Source: Bacteroidota bacterium (GTDB taxonomy: Bacteria; Bacteroidota; Bacteroidia; UKL13-3). From it: a stretch of DNA of 5,245 nucleotides. Below the pieces are notes generated by a model. The model ran no database searches and was not told the DNA's origin. It was given only the letters and a program-made list of their open reading frames with translations. Position 1 is the first letter of the stretch. The number at the start of each line of letters is the position of its first letter. The stretch is from NCBI GenBank assembly GCA_010027395.1, contig RGVD01000179.1, positions 1-5,245 of the forward strand, in the 5' to 3' direction. Made by a program: the position numbers and the translations under genes. This document shows, in pieces, positions 1-4,684 of this stretch.

Positions 1-197
1 TTGACAAGGGCAACAGCGTATTGGTGATAGAGCATAATTTGGATATGGTAAAAGTAGCAGATTATATTATTGATATTGGTTCAGAAGGAGGTAAATATGG
101 AGGAGAATTGCTTTGTGTAGGCACACCAGAAGATATTTGCAAAGAACCGAGAAGCCATACTGGAAGATTCTTGAAAAAAGAACTAGGCCTCCACTAG
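1..197 (+). CDS. uvrA: UvrA, excinuclease ABC subunit A (C-terminal end only)
   Basis: This is the last 64 codons of UvrA, the ATPase that scans DNA for bulky lesions with UvrB and starts nucleotide excision repair in the cytoplasm. The gene enters from the left edge, and the first complete codon begins at base 3. The fragment opens DKGNSVLVIEHNLDMVKVADYI, which contains the ABC-ATPase switch histidine (VIEHN, fragment residues 8-12). It continues with DIGSEGG (24-30), a Gly-rich stretch, GTPEDI (40-45) and the closing SHTGRFLKKEL. This order is characteristic of the UvrA C-terminus. The usual 'GPEGG' reads GSEGG here. The final residues GLH lie in an abruptly GC-rich stretch that continues past the stop, so the end of the gene may have been replaced by a repeat. 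Identification is firm; nothing can be said about the rest of the protein. Confidence 0.95.
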   Translation, partial: DKGNSVLVIEHNLDMVKVADYIIDIGSEGGKYGGELLCVGTPEDICKEPRSHTGRFLKKELGLH

Positions 198-242
198 CGT
201 CAGACGATTGTGGGCAGGTTTGGGCGGCAAGGCGTCAGACGC
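186..242. repeat. GC-rich intergenic segment with repeated GCGTCAGACG word
   Basis: About two thirds of these 57 bases are G or C, in clear contrast with the AT-rich surroundings. The ten-base word GCGTCAGACG occurs at 197-206 and again at 232-241. The second copy extends to GCGTCAGACGC, a palindrome around a central A (GCGTC/GACGC). Between them lies a G-rich run containing GGGCAGG and GGGCGGC. The segment begins inside the last codons of uvrA and ends before AT-rich sequence resumes at about 243. It resembles an interspersed repeat fragment more than a terminator: the palindromic arms are only 5 bp and no U-tract follows. What it does is unknown. Confidence 0.5.
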
Positions 243-280
243 TTAATCCACTAATAAAAAAGTAAGGTACAAATTATGTG

Positions 281-324
281 TAAAGTATAAGTTTACCGGA
301 TTGATATTCCCCTCCTTGGAGGGG
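281..324. repeat. 44-base direct repeat, copy A, ending in CCCCTCC palindrome
   Basis: This is the first of two direct copies. It consists of a 28-base AT-rich lead starting TAAAGTATAAGTTTACC, then the 16-base palindrome CCCCTCCTTGGAGGGG (309-324; 7-bp arms around TT). It matches copy B (338-381) at 40 of 44 positions by my hand alignment. The copies are 57 bases apart start to start. This copy has the palindrome but lacks the TTAGGGGTGGGT extension that follows the palindrome in copy B, so it looks like a solo or truncated end with no nuclease gene of its own. Confidence 0.8.
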
Positions 325-337
325 TAAGTAAATGCAT

Positions 338-381
338 TAAAGTATAAATTTACCGATTAGATATTCCCCTCCTTGGAGGGG
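338..381. repeat. 44-base direct repeat, copy B, forming the left edge of the nuclease element
   Basis: This is the second direct copy: an AT-rich lead of 28 bases, then CCCCTCCTTGGAGGGG at 366-381. It differs from copy A at four positions, all in the lead, while the palindrome is identical. Because the non-palindromic lead is duplicated as well, the pair looks like a tandem duplication of a roughly 57-base unit or a recurrent insertion pattern. Both leads contain TAnnTTTA (288-295 and 345-352), one base off the Bacteroidota -7 consensus, so a promoter role for the downstream nuclease gene is possible but unproven. Confidence 0.8.
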
Positions 382-393
382 TTAGGGGTGGGT
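366..393. repeat. Left terminal inverted repeat of the nuclease element
   Basis: It reads CCCCTCCTTGGAGGGG followed by TTAGGGGTGGGT. The first 16 bases are themselves palindromic, and the remaining 12 are G-rich and non-palindromic. The reverse complement of 795-822 matches it at 27 of 28 positions, the one difference being T/C at base 382. The repeat ends 17 bases before the start codon of the nuclease gene, so it will lie in the 5' untranslated part of any transcript starting upstream. Confidence 0.85.
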
Positions 394-410
394 AAAATAC
401 TTATTCAACT

Positions 411-806
411 ATGAGAGAAATTATTCCATATAACTCAAATTTAAAAGATATAGCAAAACAATTGCGTCAAAATGCAACACTTAGTGAAGTGATACTATGG
501 AAACACCTTCATCAAAAGAAAATGCTAGGTTATGATTTTGATAGACAAAAGCCTATACTCAATTATATTGTTGATTTTTATTGTAAGGATTTAAAACTTG
601 TAATTGAAATAGATGGGAATAGTCATCATCATGAAGATGCCTATAAAGCAGATGTAATAAGGCAAACTGAAATAGAACAATACGGAGTAGAATTCCTGAG
701 GTTTTCGGATAAGCAGATTAAACATGATATTATAAATGTGCTTTTTGAAATTGAAACTTGGATTGAAAATAAAATGAATAATAATATTGGCGAAACCCAC
801 CCCTAG
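411..806 (+). CDS. DUF559 family endonuclease (Vsr-like, PD-(D/E)XK fold)
   Basis: This 131-residue protein has the full DUF559 pattern. An N-terminal helix carries ATLSEVILWKHL (22-33), with Glu26 at the position of the conserved helix acid. Next come GYDFDRQKPI (40-49), the nuclease core YIVDFYC (52-58, Asp55) and LVIEIDG..H (63-72, Glu66, Asp68, His72). D81..R84 and the closing strand GVEFLRF (92-98) follow. The acidic residues match the metal-binding site of the Vsr/restriction-endonuclease-like superfamily, so the enzyme is predicted to nick or cut DNA, and all expected residues are present. Length is normal for stand-alone members. The ATG follows CTTATTCAACT with no Shine-Dalgarno, as is usual in this phylum. 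The C-terminus ends THP-stop, encoded by the right inverted repeat. No methyltransferase or other restriction partner is adjacent. Biological target and role are unknown; mobilisation of the flanking repeats is inference. Confidence 0.9.
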   Translation: MREIIPYNSNLKDIAKQLRQNATLSEVILWKHLHQKKMLGYDFDRQKPILNYIVDFYCKDLKLVIEIDGNSHHHEDAYKADVIRQTEIEQYGVEFLRFSDKQIKHDIINVLFEIETWIENKMNNNIGETHP

Positions 807-822
807 CCCCTCCAAGGAGGGG
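795..822. repeat. Right terminal inverted repeat, overlapping the nuclease stop codon
   Basis: It reads ACCCACCCCTAG followed by CCCCTCCAAGGAGGGG (core palindrome at 807-822). It is the reverse complement of the left repeat with one mismatch in 28. Bases 795-806 encode Thr-His-Pro and the TAG stop of the nuclease. The palindrome lies 20 bases beyond the stop codon of the convergent cdd gene, so its hairpin may also act at the 3' ends of both transcripts, although no T-tract follows on either strand. Confidence 0.85.
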
Positions 823-842
823 AGTATTGCACAATGAAGTAT

Positions 843-1334
843 TTACCCTCCCGCTAATTCTTTGATATAAAACTGAAAGGGCAAGAAAGTTTTGGTTCCC
901 TCAGCCACATAAATATCGCCTGTTTCTCCTTGTAAGATTATACATATTGGCGACTGAAATTTTAATTCAAACTCACTGATGCTTTGAAGGCAAGCGCCAC
1001 ATGGCATCACAGGTTCACTAACTTTATAGTCGATGGCTTTAGCGGTTACAGCCATCATTTTTATGGGCACATTAGGATAAGTTGCACCTGCATGAAAAAT
1101 GGCTACCCTTTCAGCACACAAGCCCGAAGGATAAGCAATATTTTCTTGGTTACTTCCCTTGATAAGCACACCATTTTCTAATAAAATGGCGCATCCCACT
1201 TTGAATTTTGAATAAGGAGCATAGGCCGTCTGCGTAGCATCATGGGCAGCTTGCAACAATTCTTTTTCCATTGCTGATAACTCGTTTTCGTTGCTGTATT
1301 TTTTAACGATAGCTTCCTTTTTTATTATTTCCAT
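843..1334 (-). CDS. cdd: Cytidine deaminase
   Basis: It converts cytidine and deoxycytidine to uridine and deoxyuridine in cytoplasmic pyrimidine salvage. The 163-residue sequence shows the family zinc site: CAER at 73-76 (Cys73 ligand, Glu75 proton shuttle) and PCGAC at 111-115 (Cys112 and Cys115 ligands). The substrate-binding stretch GSNQENIAYPSG (60-71) places Asn62 and Glu64 as the ribose contacts, and APYSKFKVGCAI (39-50) is the usual first strand region. An N-terminal extension of about 25 residues makes it longer than the roughly 130-residue Bacillus-type enzyme; I recall similar lengths in Bacteroidota. One oddity: the residue after the last zinc cysteine is Leu116 (CTT), where characterised enzymes have Arg (PCGACRQ). 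The ATG starts the first helix naturally, with no better alternative. The gene converges on the nuclease element and diverges from the dehydrogenase gene. Confidence 0.93.
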   Translation of the reverse strand: MEIIKKEAIVKKYSNENELSAMEKELLQAAHDATQTAYAPYSKFKVGCAILLENGVLIKGSNQENIAYPSGLCAERVAIFHAGATYPNVPIKMMAVTAKAIDYKVSEPVMPCGACLQSISEFELKFQSPICIILQGETGDIYVAEGTKTFLPFQFYIKELAGG

Positions 1335-1355
1335 CTATTCAAGTTTAGTTAAATT

Positions 1356-1385
1356 TTGTTGTTTTCCATACTTCATGTAGTTTCG
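1356..1385 (+). promoter_or_regulatory. Candidate promoter for the saccharopine-dehydrogenase-like gene
   Basis: TTG at 1356-1358 is followed after 19 bases by TAGTTTCG (1378-1385). This is the spacing of the Bacteroidota -33/-7 promoter (TTG, then TAnnTTTG), with one mismatch in the -7 box. The box ends 21 bases before the ATG at 1407, which would give a short leader. This is consensus matching by eye only. Confidence 0.35.
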
Positions 1386-1391
1386 TTCACT

Positions 1392-1399
1392 CAAAAATA
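1392..1399 (-). promoter_or_regulatory. Candidate -7 box for cdd
   Basis: On the minus strand this reads TATTTTTG, an exact match to TAnnTTTG, 57 bases upstream of the cdd start. I see no TTG at the preferred spacing behind it, which lowers confidence. It lies a few bases from the opposite-strand -7 candidate at 1378-1385, so the two divergent genes may share a compact control region. Confidence 0.3.
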
Positions 1400-1406
1400 G
1401 CAATTC

Positions 1407-2723
1407 ATGCAACATATTTTAGTACTTGGGGCGGGGCTTTCATCATCATATTTAATAAAATATTTGTTAGCAAGTGCCAAAAAAGAGAGCTGGCATATTA
1501 CAGTTGCCGACCAATCATTAGCCATAGCAGAAAGTAAAATTAAAAAGCACCCTTTGGCAAAAGCCATTGCCCTAGATGTTTCAGATAAAGAACAGCGCGA
1601 AGCAGAGATTAAGAAAGCGGATATAGTAGTTTCTCTTTTACCCCCAGCGCTTCATATACTTGCTGCTAAAGAGTGCATCAAATGTAAGAAACATTTGGTA
1701 ACGGCTTCTTACATTAGTGATGAAATGAAATCACTGCATAATCAAGCTTTGAAAGCCGATGTTTTGTTTTTGAATGAGATTGGTTTGGATCCAGGAATCG
1801 ACCACTTATCAGCTATGGAAATGATTCATGGTATACAAGCAAATGGGGGAGAGATTGTATCTTTTAAATCATATTGCGGTGGATTGGTTGCGCCTGAGTA
1901 TGATAATAACCCTTGGAATTATAAATTTACTTGGAACCCCCGAAATGTAATATTAGCAGGACAAGCAACGGCTAAATATATAGAAGACACACAGGTGAAA
2001 TTTATTCCTGCCAATCGTATTTTTACCCAAACCGAGGATGTGAACGTGAAAGGATATGGCAAGTTTGAAAGCTATGCAAACCGCGATTCGTTGGGGTATA
2101 TTGAACCTTATGGAATTACAAGTGCAAGAACGGTCTTGCGAGGAACGCTTAGAAGAAAAGGATATAGTATTAATTGGAATAATCTAATAAAATTAGGTTT
2201 AACAGATGATACTTTTCACATTCAGCATAGCCATGAAATGAGTTATCGTAATTTTTTGAGTGCTTTCATTCCTGGTGCAAATGATGCCAATATTGAAGAA
2301 AAGTTATCGGAGTTTTTAAATATCAGTAAAAGCTCTAAGGAATATAAAAGAATAACTTGGTTAGGATTACTTTCAGCTGATTTGATAGGTTTGAAAAATG
2401 CCAGCCCAGCTCAGATATTACAAAACTTGCTTCAACAAAAATGGAAGTTGGAAAGAACCGACTTAGATATGATTGTGATGAAGCATGAGATTACCTATAA
2501 GCTAGGAACCAAAATTAAAAAGGCAGATAGCACTTTGGTTGTGAAAGGGGAGGATGCAGTATATACAGCTATGGCTAAAACAGTTGGTTTGCCAATGGCT
2601 ATTGCTACAAAACTTATTTTGCAGGGAAAAATAAAAAGTAGAGGTGTGCAAATGCCTATCCATGAGGAGTTTTATAAACCTATTTTGAAAGAGTTAGAAA
2701 AATTTGGGGTGAAGTTTATTTAA
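1407..2723 (+). CDS. Saccharopine dehydrogenase family protein (Lys9-like)
   Basis: This cytoplasmic oxidoreductase of 438 residues is related to the L-glutamate-forming saccharopine dehydrogenase/reductase, which acts in lysine metabolism through the saccharopine pathway. The N-terminal Rossmann domain (about 1-125) opens with ILVLGAGLSSSYL, giving the dinucleotide loop G8-A9-G10-x-S12-S13. Asp35 ends the second strand and SLLPP is at 76-80. The catalytic/substrate domain shows GLDPGIDH (126-133), SYCGGLVAPE (155-164), NPWNYKFTWNPRNVILAG (168-185), YANRDS (223-228) and RGTLRRKGY (245-253). It rejoins the nucleotide domain with LDMIVMKHE (353-361) near the C-terminus. These are the conserved blocks of the family and the protein appears full length. 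Asp35 would favour NAD over NADP by the general Rossmann rule. No other lysine-pathway gene is in view, so the exact substrate is inferred. The start lies immediately before the first beta strand. Confidence 0.87.
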   Translation: MQHILVLGAGLSSSYLIKYLLASAKKESWHITVADQSLAIAESKIKKHPLAKAIALDVSDKEQREAEIKKADIVVSLLPPALHILAAKECIKCKKHLVTASYISDEMKSLHNQALKADVLFLNEIGLDPGIDHLSAMEMIHGIQANGGEIVSFKSYCGGLVAPEYDNNPWNYKFTWNPRNVILAGQATAKYIEDTQVKFIPANRIFTQTEDVNVKGYGKFESYANRDSLGYIEPYGITSARTVLRGTLRRKGYSINWNNLIKLGLTDDTFHIQHSHEMSYRNFLSAFIPGANDANIEEKLSEFLNISKSSKEYKRITWLGLLSADLIGLKNASPAQILQNLLQQKWKLERTDLDMIVMKHEITYKLGTKIKKADSTLVVKGEDAVYTAMAKTVGLPMAIATKLILQGKIKSRGVQMPIHEEFYKPILKELEKFGVKFI

Positions 2724-2810
2724 TTATTATTTCCAAATATGTATTTTGGCATAAAATTTTCTAATTGAAAATATAAGTTTTTATTTGTTAAAATTAATAA
2801 CACAAACACT

Positions 2811-3386
2811 ATGAAAAAAATAAGCATTATTATGATTGCCGTGCTGAGCATTGCAGTATCATGTAAATCAAAAAAGGGCGCTAAAACTGTAACTGATAAA
2901 GCATCTGGAATGGAAGTAATTACTTTACCATGCGATGAATTTAGATCTTCAACTGCTACCGCTTTTAGGGCTACTCAATCACAAAAAAGTTCTGATTTGT
3001 CATTATCACGCGAAAAGGCTTTGGTTGTGGCTAAGCAGCGTTTAGCTGGTTTGGTTGAAACTAAAATCACTTCAGTTACTGACCGTTATGCAGATGAATA
3101 CCAAACTGCTAATTCTTTGGAGATGAAAGGTAAATATAATAACCTAACTCGTGAGATTATCAGTCAACAGTTGAATGATGTTACTATCCTTTGCGAAAAG
3201 ACTGTGAAAGAAAGTGATGGAAATTACAGCACCTATGTAGCAGTAGAAATGAATAAAGATGCTTTGAAAAAAGCATTGGAAAACAAAATAAGTTCAAGTG
3301 CTAAACTTAATATCGACTATGATAAAATGAAGTTTGAGCAGATTTATAATGAAGAGATGAAGAAATTAGATGACGCTAAAAAATAG
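2811..3386 (+). CDS. Small outer-membrane lipoprotein, probably LPP20-like
   Basis: This 191-residue secreted lipoprotein begins MKKISIIMIAVLSIAVSC, a Lys-Lys start, hydrophobic core and lipobox AVSC with Cys18 as the predicted lipidated residue. The residues after it (KSKKG) are basic rather than the acidic pattern reported to drive lipoproteins to the cell surface in Bacteroidota, so a periplasm-facing position is more likely. The middle (about 66-150) contains SREKALVVAKQRLAGLVETKITSV, resembling the LPP20 domain in which an alpha helix of this kind precedes a beta strand (YSTYVAVEM, 139-147). The C-terminal 40 residues are charged and helical. I cannot assign a function; LPP20 proteins are mostly uncharacterised. 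The leader is very AT-rich (AATAACACAAACACT before ATG), with only weak -7-like matches (TAAGTTTT at 2774). It is followed by a strong terminator, so it ends its transcription unit. Confidence 0.8.
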   Translation: MKKISIIMIAVLSIAVSCKSKKGAKTVTDKASGMEVITLPCDEFRSSTATAFRATQSQKSSDLSLSREKALVVAKQRLAGLVETKITSVTDRYADEYQTANSLEMKGKYNNLTREIISQQLNDVTILCEKTVKESDGNYSTYVAVEMNKDALKKALENKISSSAKLNIDYDKMKFEQIYNEEMKKLDDAKK

Positions 3387-3403
3387 TTTTTAGAAATTCT
3401 TTG

Positions 3404-3436
3404 AAAAGCGGATTGGTTAAGCCAATCCGCTTTTTT
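3404..3436 (+). terminator. Rho-independent terminator after the lipoprotein gene
   Basis: AAAAGCGGATTGG (3404-3416) pairs perfectly with CCAATCCGCTTTT (3422-3434) across the five-base loop TTAAG. This gives a 13-bp stem running into six T residues (3431-3436). It begins 17 bases after the lipoprotein stop and separates that gene from the glycosyltransferase unit downstream. Confidence 0.92.
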
Positions 3437-3491
3437 ATTGCCCTTTTTGTAACAAATTGTTTCTTAATCTACCATAAGTCTTCATTTTTCT

Positions 3492-3499
3492 TATTTTCG
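3492..3499 (+). promoter_or_regulatory. Candidate -7 box for the glycosyltransferase-methyltransferase unit
   Basis: TATTTTCG matches TAnnTTTG except at the seventh base and lies 16 bases before the GTG start. A promoter is expected here because a strong terminator lies just upstream. No TTG sits at the preferred -33 spacing, so this rests on the -7 box and context alone. Confidence 0.3.
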
Positions 3500-3515
3500 C
3501 AAATCTGAAAAAAAG

Positions 3516-4679
3516 GTGAATAACGAAAATAACATAGAACTAAGTGTGGTGATGCCATGCTTGAATGAAGCCGAAACCCTTGCTATATGTATACGTAAGG
3601 CCCTTACATGGATGAAAGAAAACAATGTAGTGGGTGAAGTGGTAATTGGCGATAATGGAAGTACAGATGGGTCGCAGGAAATTGCGATAAATGAGGGTGC
3701 TAGGGTAGTTGCCATACCGCGTAAAGGATATGGTAGCGCTCTGATGGGAGCCATTGAGGCCTCTAAAGGAAAATACGTAATTATGGGCGATAGCGATGAT
3801 AGTTACGATTTTTCCAATTTGACTTTATATGTTGAAAAGCTGAGAGAAGGATATGATTTGGTGATGGGTAACCGTTTCAAGGGTGGTATAAAGGAAGGTG
3901 CTATGCCTTTTCTTCACAGATATCTGGGAAATCCAGTATTATCTTTCATTGGACAATTATTTTTTAAATGTCCGGTAAGCGATTTTCATTGTGGATTAAG
4001 AGGATTTAGACAGGATATAGTGAAGGTGTTGGACTTGCAAACAACGGGAATGGAGTTTGCCAGTGAAATGGTTGTGAAAGCCACCATTTTCGATTTGAAA
4101 TTGGCCGAAGTACCAACCATTTTGTCAAAGGATGGCCGTAGTAGACCTCCACATTTGCGTACATGGCGAGATGGATGGAGACATTTACGTTTTTTAATGA
4201 TATATAGCCCACGTTGGCTTTTCTTATACCCAGGTTTATTTTTAATGATTACTGGACTTATTCTTGGTGGATTTATTATCAAAGGTCCAATGGATATGTT
4301 CAACCGTATTACCTTTGATACAAATACTTTGCTATACTCGGGAGCATTTATTATTACAGGCTACCAAGCAGTGTGTTTTGCTATTTTTACAAGGGTCTAT
4401 GCTCTACAAGTAGGTTTTCTACCCAAGAAAGATTATATACTTAAGTGGTTTGATTTTATTACCCTTGAGTTGGGTTTGGTAGTAGGAATAATCATCACCC
4501 TTGCAGGGTTGTTTGGAACATTTTATTCTATTAGCCTATGGAATAAAACCAATTTCGGAAACCTTGAATATTCATCTATTTTAAGATTGGTAATTCCATC
4601 AGTGGTATGTTTAATTATTGGCATGCAAACAGTGTTAGCCAGTTTCTTTTTAAGTGTTTTGGGAGTAAATAAAAAATAA
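3516..4679 (+). CDS. Membrane-anchored family 2 glycosyltransferase (polyprenyl/dolichyl-phosphate type)
   Basis: This 387-residue enzyme is predicted to transfer a sugar from a nucleotide donor, possibly onto a polyprenyl phosphate, at the cytoplasmic face of the inner membrane. The GT-A domain (about 8-230) starts with LSVVMPCLNEAETL and has DNGSTDGS (46-53), GYGSALMGAI (71-80), the metal-binding GDSDDSYDF (91-99), MGNRF (117-121) and DFHCGLRGF (156-164). A basic juxtamembrane stretch, RPPHLRTWRDGWRHLRFL (210-227), follows. Four hydrophobic segments come next, at about 234-255, 271-293, 317-338 and 355-384, so the C-terminus is a membrane anchor. The start is GTG at 3516, after GAAAAAAAG; no in-frame ATG lies upstream, and the first internal ATG (residue 13) would remove the first strand. 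It is adjacent to a methyltransferase gene. Donor and acceptor cannot be told from sequence. Confidence 0.88.
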   Translation: MNNENNIELSVVMPCLNEAETLAICIRKALTWMKENNVVGEVVIGDNGSTDGSQEIAINEGARVVAIPRKGYGSALMGAIEASKGKYVIMGDSDDSYDFSNLTLYVEKLREGYDLVMGNRFKGGIKEGAMPFLHRYLGNPVLSFIGQLFFKCPVSDFHCGLRGFRQDIVKVLDLQTTGMEFASEMVVKATIFDLKLAEVPTILSKDGRSRPPHLRTWRDGWRHLRFLMIYSPRWLFLYPGLFLMITGLILGGFIIKGPMDMFNRITFDTNTLLYSGAFIITGYQAVCFAIFTRVYALQVGFLPKKDYILKWFDFITLELGLVVGIIITLAGLFGTFYSISLWNKTNFGNLEYSSILRLVIPSVVCLIIGMQTVLASFFLSVLGVNKK

Positions 4680-4684
4680 AAATT

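Larger units (their letters stand above)
360..828 (+). mobile_element. Putative compact element: DUF559 nuclease gene between palindromic inverted repeats
   Basis: A 131-codon nuclease gene is enclosed by terminal inverted repeats of about 34 bases (360-393 against the reverse complement of 795-828; 31 of 34 match). The inner 28 bases differ at only one position. The start codon is 17 bases from the left repeat and the stop lies within the right repeat, so almost no sequence is unaccounted for. No transposase, integrase or reverse transcriptase is present; the only protein is the DUF559/Vsr-like endonuclease. A convincing target-site duplication is not visible. TATT occurs just outside or at both ends (362-365 and 825-828), but it may be part of the repeat. 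Mobility is an inference from architecture. The alternative is a static nuclease gene whose flanking palindromes have a regulatory or terminator role. Confidence 0.5.

Noticed and set aside
281..393. CRISPR-like array from repeated palindromic units
   Set aside because: Only two clear direct copies exist. The unit is 44 bases with a 13-base gap, the palindrome also occurs inverted at 807-822, and no cas gene is present.
591..815. Minus-strand open frame of 74 codons opposite the nuclease gene
   Set aside because: It is antisense to a well-supported DUF559 gene, is low-complexity hydrophobic, and starts inside the terminal repeat. It has no family features.
362..828. TATT at both ends as a target-site duplication
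   Set aside because: The four bases also precede palindrome A in the duplicated lead, so they may belong to the repeat. Four AT bases are also too easily matched by chance.
984..1181. Plus-strand open frame of 65 codons within cdd
   Set aside because: It is a shadow of the strongly conserved cytidine deaminase on the other strand.
2733..2760. Possible terminator after the saccharopine-dehydrogenase-like gene
   Set aside because: CCAAATA and TATTTTGG can pair only imperfectly in an AT-rich stem with a two-base loop, and the following sequence is mixed A and T, so this is not convincing.
3986..4303. Minus-strand open frames inside the glycosyltransferase gene (also 3491-3754 and 4006-4212)
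   Set aside because: All lie opposite conserved GT2 motifs and membrane segments, and show no recognisable domains.
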